In this document: one piece after another, positions 43,299 through 51,729 of the stretch
Position numbering within the stretch: position 1 is the first letter of the stretch
Layout: every line of letters begins with the position of its first letter
Assembly: GCA_034927505.1 (NCBI GenBank)
Contig: JAYFPY010000014.1
Span: forward strand, 1 to 64,000
Length of the DNA: 64,000 nt
Source: RUG100 sp034927505
GTDB lineage: Bacteria > Bacillota > Clostridia > Peptostreptococcales > Anaerovoracaceae
Direction of reading: 5' to 3'
The notes under the pieces: model-generated
Seen by the model: only the letters and a program-made list of their open reading frames with translations
Told to the model about the DNA's origin: nothing
Database searches by the model: none
Made by a program: the position numbers and the translations under genes

Positions 43299-43315
43299 TG
43301 GCATATAAGTTGCAT
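43299..43315 (+). promoter_or_regulatory. Sigma-54 (-24/-12) promoter 4 (mtbA-like/pyl operon)
   Basis: TTGGCATATAAGTTGCAT: GG 43300-43301 and GC 43312-43313 separated by 10 bp. About 53 bp before the methyltransferase start. Confidence 0.82.
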
Positions 43316-43367
43316 TATTTACTGGTAAGAAGTTGTTTTATATTTAATAATGTCGTTGGAGGAAATT

Positions 43368-44723
43368 ATGGGTAAAGAACTTATTTACAAGGCTTTGAGA
43401 CATGAACATCTGGATGAGATACCTTGGGTGCCGTTTGCAGGAGTGCATGCGGGTTTGTTAAAAGGATATACAGCTGAAGAAATGCTTCGTGATTCGGATA
43501 AAATAGTAGATTCGCTGAAAGAAGTAAACAAACTGTATATGCCGGACGGACTGCCTATACTGTTCGATCTGCAGATCGAAGCAGAAATTTTAGGATGCGA
43601 ACTTATGTGGGCAAAAGACAATCCGCCTTCAGTAAAAACACATCCGCTGGAAGAAGACAAGACTATACCGTGCACATGCAAATTCCCGACGCCGGAATCG
43701 GGCAGAGTGCCTATGGCGCTGGATGCAACAAAGAGAATAAAGGCGGAGATCGGTGATGATGTAGCGCTGTACGGATTGATCTGCGGACCGTTCACACTGG
43801 CTTCACATCTTAGAGGCAGCAACATATTCATGGATATGATGAAAGACAAGGAGTATGTGAAGGAACTGGTAGGATACTGCGGACAGGTAGCATGCAGAAT
43901 GGCAGACATGTATATCGAAGCGGGATGCGACGTAATAGCAGTAGTAGATCCGCTGATAAGTCAGGTGTCACCTAAGATGATAGAAAAACTGTTATCGGAA
44001 TCCTTTAAAGGAGTATTCGACTTTATAAGAGCGAAGGGCGCCTTTTCATCATTCTTCGTATGCGGCAACGCAACGGCTCAGATAAAAGTAATGTGCGAAA
44101 TGGGACCTGACGGAGTTTCCATCGACGAGAACGTCGATCTGGCAAAGGCAAAAGAAATAACTGATGGATTCAACATTCTGATAGGAGGGAATATTCCGCT
44201 GACAACAACAATGCTGCACGGTACACAGCAGGACAATATAAAGAGCGTTATAGACCTTATAGACAGTGTTGAAAGCAAAGATAATTTCATTGTCAGTCCG
44301 GGATGCGATATGCCGTACGCAACGCCGATAGAAAATACTATTGCATGCGCCCAGGCTGTGAAAAATCCGGAAGCTTCAAGAGAACTGATCAAAAACTACG
44401 AAAGCTCGTTTGACGATATCGAAGTCGATATTCCGGATTATGCAAATTCAGACAAGGTAATAATAGAACTGTTCCTGCTGGATCCTGAACAGTGTGCAGC
44501 ATGCACATATATGCTTGCTTCAGTAGAAGACGCATTTGATGAAATCAAGGACATAGCAGAATACAGAGTATACAAGTACTTTATAAAAGAAGATATTGCA
44601 AGAACACAGAAAATGGGCGTCGCTCAGCTGCCTTCCCTGTATATAAACGGTGAAGTTGCATGGAGTTCCATAATACCAAGCAGAGACGAGCTGGTTGCAG
44701 CAGTGAAAAAAGCGGCGAAATAA
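43368..44723 (+). CDS. MtbA/MtaA-like methylcorrinoid methyltransferase fused to a thioredoxin-like domain
   Basis: 451 residues; start 43368 because GGAGGA precedes it. Residues 1-345 are a uroporphyrinogen-decarboxylase-fold methyltransferase (GPFTLASHLRGSN, GCDVIAVVDPLIS, IGGNIPLTTTML). Residues ~360-451 form an extra thioredoxin-like domain with C376-A-A-C379 and a cis-Pro-like QLPSLYINGE segment; typical MtaA/MtbA proteins of ~340 residues lack it. Zinc-site cysteines equivalent to MtaA are C232 (FVCGN) and C313 (PGCDMP), but the His two residues before C232 is Phe230. In bacteria the methyl acceptor would be tetrahydrofolate or another thiol carrier, not clearly coenzyme M. Common enzyme for both MtbC and MttC by position. 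Confidence 0.82.
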   Translation: MGKELIYKALRHEHLDEIPWVPFAGVHAGLLKGYTAEEMLRDSDKIVDSLKEVNKLYMPDGLPILFDLQIEAEILGCELMWAKDNPPSVKTHPLEEDKTIPCTCKFPTPESGRVPMALDATKRIKAEIGDDVALYGLICGPFTLASHLRGSNIFMDMMKDKEYVKELVGYCGQVACRMADMYIEAGCDVIAVVDPLISQVSPKMIEKLLSESFKGVFDFIRAKGAFSSFFVCGNATAQIKVMCEMGPDGVSIDENVDLAKAKEITDGFNILIGGNIPLTTTMLHGTQQDNIKSVIDLIDSVESKDNFIVSPGCDMPYATPIENTIACAQAVKNPEASRELIKNYESSFDDIEVDIPDYANSDKVIIELFLLDPEQCAACTYMLASVEDAFDEIKDIAEYRVYKYFIKEDIARTQKMGVAQLPSLYINGEVAWSSIIPSRDELVAAVKKAAK

Positions 44724-44735
44724 AAGGATGAAACT

Positions 44736-45659
44736 ATGATCGATCTTATACTGATCACAGGCTTTCTGGGAGCGGGGAAAACCACTCTGATGCAGAATAC
44801 CCTGGAAGAATTTTCAGATAAAAAAACAGGCGTTATAGTAAATGAATTCGGAAGCGTTAATATCGATGCGGTCCTTTTGAAACAAGAAGGCATAGAGATG
44901 GCGGAATTATCCAACGGATCGATATTCTGCGCATGCATAAAGGATAAATTTGTAGACAGCCTCATAGAGATGTCAAAACTGGAAATAGATTATCTTTTCA
45001 TTGAAGCCTCCGGATTGGCTGATCCTGCCAATATGACAAAAATATTGGCAGGTATAAGCCGTCTGACAGAGAACAAATATAATTACAGAGGTTCTGTATG
45101 CGTCCTGGATGCAGAGAATTTTATGGACCTGTGCGAGATGCTTCCTGCAGTGGCGGCACAGCTGGAATTCTGCAGTGCAGTTATAATCAACAAAGCAGAC
45201 ATAGTGACCAGTGAAACAATCACGGAAGTAAAAGAAAAGATCAAAGAATTCAACAAGGATATCGACCCCGTGGTAACAAGTTACTGCAGTGTGAAAATAA
45301 GGCCGATCATAGAAAAATTCGGAATGAAGGTTTTGGAAAAGCCTTCTCACGAGACATCAAATACCATGGCCAACAGGGCCGACACATTCATAGTAAAATC
45401 AGACAGTATTGTTCCCTATGACAGACTGAGAGCATTCCTTGACGATGTAGTCGAAGAAACGTACAGGGTAAAGGGCTTTGTCAGCACTGACAGAGGACCG
45501 GTCGAAGTCAGCACTGTCGGTAAGAATATACATATGGTATCATGGAAGGAGGAAGTCGTTCACAGTGAACTGGTACTGATATCATCAGTGGGATTCAAGC
45601 TGATCAGTACCATTACCAAAGCACTGGAACAACACCTGAAAGATATAATGAGTATATGA
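44736..45659 (+). CDS. CobW/COG0523-type metallochaperone GTPase
   Basis: 307 residues, 12 bp after the previous gene. P-loop GFLGAGKTT, switch region VNEFGSVNID, and a metal-binding C-A-C in GSIFCACIKDK instead of the usual C-x-C-C. The C-terminal CobW domain (~215-300) is present. Such GTPases deliver metals (Zn, Co, Ni, Fe) to target enzymes. In this operon the natural clients are the zinc-type methyltransferase just upstream or the corrinoid machinery; not proven. Confidence 0.8.
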   Translation: MIDLILITGFLGAGKTTLMQNTLEEFSDKKTGVIVNEFGSVNIDAVLLKQEGIEMAELSNGSIFCACIKDKFVDSLIEMSKLEIDYLFIEASGLADPANMTKILAGISRLTENKYNYRGSVCVLDAENFMDLCEMLPAVAAQLEFCSAVIINKADIVTSETITEVKEKIKEFNKDIDPVVTSYCSVKIRPIIEKFGMKVLEKPSHETSNTMANRADTFIVKSDSIVPYDRLRAFLDDVVEETYRVKGFVSTDRGPVEVSTVGKNIHMVSWKEEVVHSELVLISSVGFKLISTITKALEQHLKDIMSI

Positions 45660-45669
45660 AGGTAGGAAT

Positions 45670-47739
45670 ATGAACATCAGAAACGAAGTAGTAAAAATCG
45701 AAAAAAATGACTGCAGAATAATGGCCGAGGAGATATTTACAGAAATATCGGGCCTGGGCAAAAAAAGCAGGCAGCATGACAAACTGAAACAAAGCTCTGA
45801 TCAGATCAAGGCGGAAATGGAAGATCGGATATGCACAAAAGCGGTATACTCTTATTTTGATGATGTTCATTTGGACGGAAAAATATTGAAGATCGGGACC
45901 GAGGAGTTCACCTGCAATGCATTTGAACAACTGGATCCGGAACAGATAAAAGGCGCTTATGTATATCTGATAACTGCGGGCGACTTCTATATTGAGGATA
46001 AAAAGATAATGGATCAGCTGCTGGCAGATCTGTGGGGGACTGCTTTCACAGACGCTGCAAGGGCTGAATTCGAAAAAGACCTGAGCATCGACGGAAGGCT
46101 CAGCAATGCATTCGGTCCCGGGTTTTACGGGATGGATGTAGGACAGATGAAGACCATTTCAAAGCTGGTAGATGGCGGCACAATAGGCGTTGAGGTGAAT
46201 CGAAGCGGCCTGCTGGTGCCGGTGAAATCATGCGGCGGAATATATTTGAAGGTCACTGAAGATTTCAAAAAACTGAATAATGAGTGCGAGGACTGCAGAG
46301 GGACCATATCCAGCTGTAACCTGTGCAACGTTATAAAAGTCAAAAGTGCTTCTGAAGGCGGAAGACCGTTCAAATGCATGGGAATATGTTCGGCATGCGG
46401 ACGATGCAAAGATGCAGGCATGATGGCCGGAGCCAACAGCCGAAAAACAAAGATGTTGACTTTGCCGGAAGACTTCAGAGCCGACAAGGGAGACCAGGGT
46501 TACGGCGTAGCGTTTGATATCGGAACGACTACAGTTGTAGGTATGCTGATGGATCTGTATGAAGGAATAGAACTTGGGGCTGTTGCAAAGACAAATCCTC
46601 AGAATGCATACGGACTGGATGTCATATCCAGGATAACTTTTGCCGGAGAAGAAGAAGGCAATCTTGAGATACTGCACAATAGTATCGTGGACTGCCTCAA
46701 CAGCATAATAAAAGAACTATGCGAGGCAGCCGACATCAGTCGTGAAGCTGTCGTAAGAATAACAATAGACGGAAATACAACTATGTCCCATATTTTTGCC
46801 GGATATGATCCTTCAAGTCTGGCCAGAGCACCTTTTTCACCGGCGTATACCGAAATGCTGCTGATGACAGCGGAAAAGGCAGGACTGGATATAAGGGAAA
46901 ACGGTGATGTGGCAGTGTTCCCCAATATAGCCGGACATGTGGGTGGAGATATAACGGCAGGCATACTGGCATCAAGACTTTTGGAAGAAAAAGAACTGAC
47001 ATTGTTCATAGATATAGGTACCAACGGCGAAATCGTTATTACGGACGGTGAAAGAGCGCTGACTTGTTCTACTGCTGCCGGGCCGGCTTTTGAAGGCGCA
47101 TCGATATATCAGGGAATGCGTGCTGCAAAAGGCGCCATAGAAAAGGTAAAAATAACAGAAGAAGGAGTCGAAACCAAAACTATAGAAGACGGTGAACCGA
47201 TGGGGATATGTGGATCGGGACTTATAGATGCTGTCGCTCAGATGCTGAAAGCCGGGCTGGTAAAGAAGACAGGGAGACTGGCTTCGCCGGGCGATGACAC
47301 TTTGACAGGCAGGATCCGTGAAAGCAAAAACGGAAGAGAATTCGTGCTGGTGGAAAAAAACGAAGGCGAAGATATAGTAATAACACAGAATGATGTAAGG
47401 GAAGTCCAGCTGGCAAAGGGCGCGATTTCTGCAGGGATCAGCATCATGCTGAGAATGCTGGGGACCACGCCGGACAAGATAAGGAAAATAATCATAGCCG
47501 GAGCATTCGGCAATTTCATAAATAAAGAGAGCGCAAAGACTATCGGGCTGCTGCCGGATATATCCAGTGACAGTATAGTATCGGCCGGAAATACAGCGGG
47601 TGCCGGAGTTCTGATGGCGCTGGTAAACGCTGACGAGGCCGTGAAAGCAAAAATAATCCCTGATAAAGTGGAGCATGTAGAACTGGCTGAAGCCGAAGAC
47701 TTTCAGGATAAATATCTCAAAGCAATGGCGTTCCGCTGA
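45670..47739 (+). CDS. ramA: RamA-like reductive activator of corrinoid proteins
   Basis: 689 residues. Three parts. A MetH-activation-like N-domain (~30-195; DLWGTAFTDAARAEFE, FGPGFYGMDVGQ). A cysteine-rich middle with CEDC, CNLC and the C236-x3-C240-x2-C243-x2-C246 motif, expected to bind 4Fe-4S. An ASKHA ATPase core (~275-689; VAFDIGTTTVVGM, IDIGTNGEIV, CGSGLIDAVA). ATP hydrolysis drives reduction of inactive cob(II)alamin to cob(I)alamin. Methanosarcina RamA has its Fe-S domain at the C-terminus and bacterial RACE proteins have an N-terminal 2Fe-2S, so this order is different. Followed 17 bp later by pylT without terminator. Confidence 0.85.
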   Translation: MNIRNEVVKIEKNDCRIMAEEIFTEISGLGKKSRQHDKLKQSSDQIKAEMEDRICTKAVYSYFDDVHLDGKILKIGTEEFTCNAFEQLDPEQIKGAYVYLITAGDFYIEDKKIMDQLLADLWGTAFTDAARAEFEKDLSIDGRLSNAFGPGFYGMDVGQMKTISKLVDGGTIGVEVNRSGLLVPVKSCGGIYLKVTEDFKKLNNECEDCRGTISSCNLCNVIKVKSASEGGRPFKCMGICSACGRCKDAGMMAGANSRKTKMLTLPEDFRADKGDQGYGVAFDIGTTTVVGMLMDLYEGIELGAVAKTNPQNAYGLDVISRITFAGEEEGNLEILHNSIVDCLNSIIKELCEAADISREAVVRITIDGNTTMSHIFAGYDPSSLARAPFSPAYTEMLLMTAEKAGLDIRENGDVAVFPNIAGHVGGDITAGILASRLLEEKELTLFIDIGTNGEIVITDGERALTCSTAAGPAFEGASIYQGMRAAKGAIEKVKITEEGVETKTIEDGEPMGICGSGLIDAVAQMLKAGLVKKTGRLASPGDDTLTGRIRESKNGREFVLVEKNEGEDIVITQNDVREVQLAKGAISAGISIMLRMLGTTPDKIRKIIIAGAFGNFINKESAKTIGLLPDISSDSIVSAGNTAGAGVLMALVNADEAVKAKIIPDKVEHVELAEAEDFQDKYLKAMAFR

Positions 47740-47756
47740 TACGGCGTAAAAATCGT

Positions 47757-47828
47757 GGGGGGCAGATCGGATTGATCACGGGGACTCTAAATCCCTGCAG
47801 CCGAGTGAAACTCTCGGGCTCCTCGCCA
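47757..47828 (+). tRNA. pylT: tRNA-Pyl (CUA anticodon)
   Basis: 72 nt with encoded CCA. Acceptor GGGGGGC (47757-47763) / GCTCCTC (47818-47824); single base A between acceptor and D stem; 4-bp D stem GATC/GATC with a 5-nt loop; 6-bp anticodon stem CGGGGA/TCCCTG with loop CTCTAAA (anticodon CTA at 47787-47789); 3-nt variable loop; T stem CCGAG/CTCGG. The one-base connector, tiny D loop and 6-bp anticodon stem are the known oddities of tRNA-Pyl. Lies 17 bp after ramA and 30 bp before pylB, so it is probably processed from the operon transcript. Confidence 0.97.
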
Positions 47829-47858
47829 AAAATATAATTGTGACAGGAGGCATATAGG

Positions 47859-48872
47859 ATGGGCGACAGATCGTTACTGACAAAAAAAGAAATAGTGCAG
47901 ATTCTTATGACAGAGCCGGGCAGTGAAACAGAAGAGCTGTTTCAGAGAGCGGTAAGAACACGAAGAAACCACATAGGAAACAAAATATTTGTATATGGAT
48001 TTGTATATTTCACTACATGGTGCAAAAACAACTGTGCATTCTGTTACTTCAGAAAAGCTAATAATATAGACAGATACAGAAAAACAGATGACGAAGTCTT
48101 TGCTGTCGCAGAAAGTCTGGCTGAGTCCGGAGTAAATCTTATCGATCTTACAATGGGCGAGGATGAGGACTATCAGAATGAAAATTTTGCTTCAGTGATA
48201 TCAATGGTAAAAAAGATCAAAGAAGAAACCGGAGCGTCAGTTATGATATCTCCGGGAGTGATATCGGATGAGGAAATAGAAAGGTTCGCTGAAGCGGGTG
48301 CGGACTGGTACGCACTGTATCAGGAAACACACAACAGAGAACTGTTCAGCAAGCTGAGACTGGGACAGAGTTATGACAGAAGGATAGAGGCAAAACGATA
48401 TGCTGCAGATAAAGGCATGCATATCGAAGAAGGGATCCTGGCGGGAGTAGGAGAAAGCTATGAGGATATAGCAGATTCGATTCTCGCAATGGGAGAACTG
48501 GGGGCAGGACAGGTGCGGGTAATGAGTTTCGTACCTCAGGAGGGCAGCCCTATGGAAAATGTAGAAACTCCTGACAGATCTTTGGAATTGAAAATAATTG
48601 CTGCTATGCGGCTGGCTTATCCCAGAGCATTGATACCGGCATCGCTGGATGTGGACGGCATCGAAGGCCTCAAGGCAAGGATAAATGCGGGAAGCAGCGT
48701 GGTAACATCTATAATCACGCCCGGCAGTGGATTGATGGGCGTTGCCAACAGCGTGCTGGAAGTCGATGAAGGCGGCAGGACTGTTGAAGAGGTAAGGCAT
48801 ATCCTGGGAGAAATGGGATTGAAAACTGCAACAGCAAAGGAATACAAGGAATATATAGGTGGACTGAAATGA
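47859..48872 (+). CDS. pylB: 3-methylornithine synthase
   Basis: 337 residues, ribosome binding site GGAGGCA. Radical SAM cluster C-K-N-N-C-A-F-C (CX3CX2C, ~59-66), then YFRKANNIDRYR, LIDLTMGEDEDY and SLDVDGIEGLKARINAGS, as in PylB. Converts lysine to (3R)-3-methyl-D-ornithine, first step of pyrrolysine synthesis. Overlaps pylC by ATGA. Confidence 0.95.
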   Translation: MGDRSLLTKKEIVQILMTEPGSETEELFQRAVRTRRNHIGNKIFVYGFVYFTTWCKNNCAFCYFRKANNIDRYRKTDDEVFAVAESLAESGVNLIDLTMGEDEDYQNENFASVISMVKKIKEETGASVMISPGVISDEEIERFAEAGADWYALYQETHNRELFSKLRLGQSYDRRIEAKRYAADKGMHIEEGILAGVGESYEDIADSILAMGELGAGQVRVMSFVPQEGSPMENVETPDRSLELKIIAAMRLAYPRALIPASLDVDGIEGLKARINAGSSVVTSIITPGSGLMGVANSVLEVDEGGRTVEEVRHILGEMGLKTATAKEYKEYIGGLK

Positions 48873-50047
48873 AAAAAGTACTCATAGTAGGAGGAAAATT
48901 ACAGGGAACGGAAGCCTGCTATCTCGGAATGAAAGCCGGCATAGAAATCACTCTGATAGATAAGGACCCCCATGCACCGGCAGTAAAAATGGCGGATCGG
49001 TTCGTATGCGCAGATATTATGTCCGGGAGTGAAAAAGTCACGGATGAGATAAGAAGAGCAGATATGGTGCTGCCTACCCTGGAGAACTATGATGTGCTGA
49101 AGTATATGGATGAGCTTTCTGAAAAGCTGGGTTTCATATATGCATTCGATATGGATGCCTATGAGATATCATCTTCGAAAAAAGAATCCGATCTTCTTTT
49201 CCATATGAACGGCGTGTCTGCACCGGCGTATTATCCGAACGGGTCGTGCCCGTATATAGCAAAACCGGATGTGGGAAGCGGAAGCCATGATGTGATATAT
49301 TTTTCCGACAGAGACGAAGTCGAACGGTTTGCAGAAGGCCCCGGCAGCGACATGATCATACAGGAGTATGTGCAGGGCCCGTCCTATTCGGTCGAAGTGA
49401 TAGGAAGCCCGGGGAATTATAGAGCATATGAGATCACACAGATACATGTGGATGATATATACGACTGCAATAAGGTAACGGCACCGTGCAGGATAAGACG
49501 GAAGAAAGCTGATAAATTCTCGGCAGAAGCAATACGCATAGCAGAATTGATGCAGCTCAAAGGTATAATGGATTTTGAAGTAATAGATCACAACGGAGAT
49601 CTGAAAATGCTTGAGATCGATGCAAGACTGCCGAGCCAGACACCTACAGCGGTGTATAAAACTACAGGCGTGAACTATATGAATGAATTATACGGACTGT
49701 TTGTTGAAGGTGTTATGAAGGAAAAGGCAAACCGAAGGAAAGTATATTCGGCCTATGAACATTTTCTGATATCGGACAGCACAGTGGATGCTCCGGGGGA
49801 ACATGTGATGACAGAGGGACATCCTCTGATGTATAGAGAAAAAAATATGGGAGCAGATGAGGTGATCACGGACAGGGAGACTGATTCGAACCAGTTCCGT
49901 GCAACTGTGATATGTACTGCAAAAACGCTGCCGGGACTGAAGTTAAAGCAGAGAAGAGCCATGGCGCATCTGGAAGAAGCATCGCATATCAGAGACAAAA
50001 AGACATCGCGCGTACACGATGCAGACAGAAAAGAGGTGCTCACATGA
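48869..50047 (+). CDS. pylC: 3-methylornithine-lysine ligase
   Basis: 392 residues, ATP-grasp fold. N-terminal GGKLQGTEACYLGMKAG, ATP-binding IAKPDVGSGSHDV and metal-binding MLEIDARLPSQTPTAV. Joins methylornithine to the epsilon-amino group of lysine. Overlaps both neighbours by 4 bp (ATGA), meaning tight translational coupling. Confidence 0.95.
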   Translation: MKKVLIVGGKLQGTEACYLGMKAGIEITLIDKDPHAPAVKMADRFVCADIMSGSEKVTDEIRRADMVLPTLENYDVLKYMDELSEKLGFIYAFDMDAYEISSSKKESDLLFHMNGVSAPAYYPNGSCPYIAKPDVGSGSHDVIYFSDRDEVERFAEGPGSDMIIQEYVQGPSYSVEVIGSPGNYRAYEITQIHVDDIYDCNKVTAPCRIRRKKADKFSAEAIRIAELMQLKGIMDFEVIDHNGDLKMLEIDARLPSQTPTAVYKTTGVNYMNELYGLFVEGVMKEKANRRKVYSAYEHFLISDSTVDAPGEHVMTEGHPLMYREKNMGADEVITDRETDSNQFRATVICTAKTLPGLKLKQRRAMAHLEEASHIRDKKTSRVHDADRKEVLT

Positions 50048-50886
50048 GTGAAAAATTCACGGTGACACAGCTGCAGCGTCTTGCCGAACTCAACGGAGAT
50101 ACCGGATGCGGCGAAATGGAGTTTGCTGACGCAGGGACGCGCAATAAAGCTTTCATGAATATGGAAAAAGAACTGACTGAGGAAAACAGAAAAGCACTTT
50201 CAAGTTTTCTGGGATCAGGGCATATAACTGCTGCTGTGAAGGCAGAGAACGATCTGACAGGATGGCTCACGGATGAGGAGGGATTTTCAAAAGTCTCCAC
50301 TCCGATAATGATACCGGGCGAGTATCTTGACAGAATGACGATAACAAAGGACCATGCCCTCAGGGAACAGGTTTTCTGGGTCGGAAAAAACAAATGTATG
50401 AGGCCAATGCTGGCTCCCAATCTGTACATAGTAATGAGGGAGCTGCACAAAATAACCGGAGGTCCGGTAAAGATATTCGAATGCGGATCGTGTTTTAGAA
50501 AAGAATCTCAGGGTGCCATGCATATGAATGAATTCACTATGCTGAACCTGGTAGAGCTGGCCGGGACCGAGGAAGGCAAACAGAGCGAAAGGCTGGAAGG
50601 ATTCGCCCATGACGCTATGAAAGCCGTGGGCATAGACAAGTATGACATAGTGAAGGAAAAATCTGAAGTGTACGGGGAGACTCTTGATATAGTTGCAGAT
50701 GGAGTGGAGATAGCTTCCGGTGCATACGGCCCTATGGCCCTGGATGCACCCTGGGGGATATTCGATGTATGGGTCGGCATAGGACTTGGGATCGAAAGAA
50801 TAGCCATGATAAAGGGAGAATACAAGAACATAAAGAGAGTAGGCAAAAGCACAACATTTGTAGATGGGATACCGCTGAAACTATAG
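50044..50886 (+). CDS. pylSc: Pyrrolysyl-tRNA synthetase catalytic subunit
   Basis: 280 residues, start 50044 in ATGA overlap with pylC. Class-II catalytic core: MLAPNLYIVMRELHKI, KIFECGSCFRKES and HMNEFTMLNLVE, plus motif 3 GLGIERIAMIKGE. Equivalent to the C-terminal half of archaeal PylS; the N-terminal tRNA-binding half is a separate gene (pylSn, 51730). The gene ends TAG (50884-50886), and that frame remains open through three codons into pylD. Confidence 0.95.
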   Translation: MSEKFTVTQLQRLAELNGDTGCGEMEFADAGTRNKAFMNMEKELTEENRKALSSFLGSGHITAAVKAENDLTGWLTDEEGFSKVSTPIMIPGEYLDRMTITKDHALREQVFWVGKNKCMRPMLAPNLYIVMRELHKITGGPVKIFECGSCFRKESQGAMHMNEFTMLNLVELAGTEEGKQSERLEGFAHDAMKAVGIDKYDIVKEKSEVYGETLDIVADGVEIASGAYGPMALDAPWGIFDVWVGIGLGIERIAMIKGEYKNIKRVGKSTTFVDGIPLKL

Positions 50887-50895
50887 GAGCGCATC

Positions 50896-51717
50896 ATGAC
50901 AAGATTAAAAACCGTATGGATAAAAAATATAGAAACGAATACCGGAAACTGGGCGGCATCATTTGAAGAAATCACGGGCAGCAGCATATACAGTACAGCT
51001 GCAGCTGCGGCAGGTATATCGGAGGCTGCATTGAGAAAGTATGCGAATACAAAGAAGGTGGCAGTGGTACCGTTCACATGCGGCGAAGGCGTGATAGAAA
51101 CTTTTGCCGATTCGCTGAGAGCTATATCAGAAGAAATGGGATTTGATTCAGTCGTTACTGAACATAATGATGTATCGGGTATATACGAAGCAAGCTGCAG
51201 GGGAAACGATATTATTCTGTTAGCCGATGATGACAGGTACATTGCATTGAATACATCGAACGGAAAAATCGGAGAAAACGATGAAGCGACAGCTGCAGGA
51301 TATATAGAAGCTCTGGACGCTATGAACAAAAAAAGAAGCGGACGCGGGATCTCAGGAGAGACTGTTCTGATACTTGGATACGGAAGGGTAGGCAGGGAAA
51401 TGAAAGATTATCTGCTGAAAAAGGGATCGAAAGTCGTTATATATGACAATGATCCAGTAAAACAGAAGATGATCGAAGACGATGATATGGAAACGATTCG
51501 GTCGGAGTCGGAAATAAAACAGTTCGATCTGATAGCAGATGCTACGTCTACGGGACCGTGGATCACTGAGGATATGATGGATGATGATGTGCTGATAGTA
51601 TCGCCGGGAGTGCCGTTCTCTTTGGACAGCAGAGCAATGGAAAAATTCAAAGGGCAGTATCTTCATGACGATCTTGAAACAGGCACGGCGGTGATGCTGG
51701 CTATGGCTGCCGAATAG
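50896..51717 (+). CDS. pylD: Pyrrolysine synthase (proline-forming dehydrogenase) PylD
   Basis: 273 residues. C-terminal Rossmann fold with GYGRVGREMKDYL (NAD-binding) and an N-terminal helical part. Oxidises lysine-N-epsilon-methylornithine, which cyclises to pyrrolysine. The ribosome binding site TAGGAG shares bases with the pylSc stop. Ends in TAG (51715-51717), again in frame with the next gene, pylSn. Confidence 0.95.
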   Translation: MTRLKTVWIKNIETNTGNWAASFEEITGSSIYSTAAAAAGISEAALRKYANTKKVAVVPFTCGEGVIETFADSLRAISEEMGFDSVVTEHNDVSGIYEASCRGNDIILLADDDRYIALNTSNGKIGENDEATAAGYIEALDAMNKKRSGRGISGETVLILGYGRVGREMKDYLLKKGSKVVIYDNDPVKQKMIEDDDMETIRSESEIKQFDLIADATSTGPWITEDMMDDDVLIVSPGVPFSLDSRAMEKFKGQYLHDDLETGTAVMLAMAAE

Positions 51718-51729
51718 GAGGCGTATACA

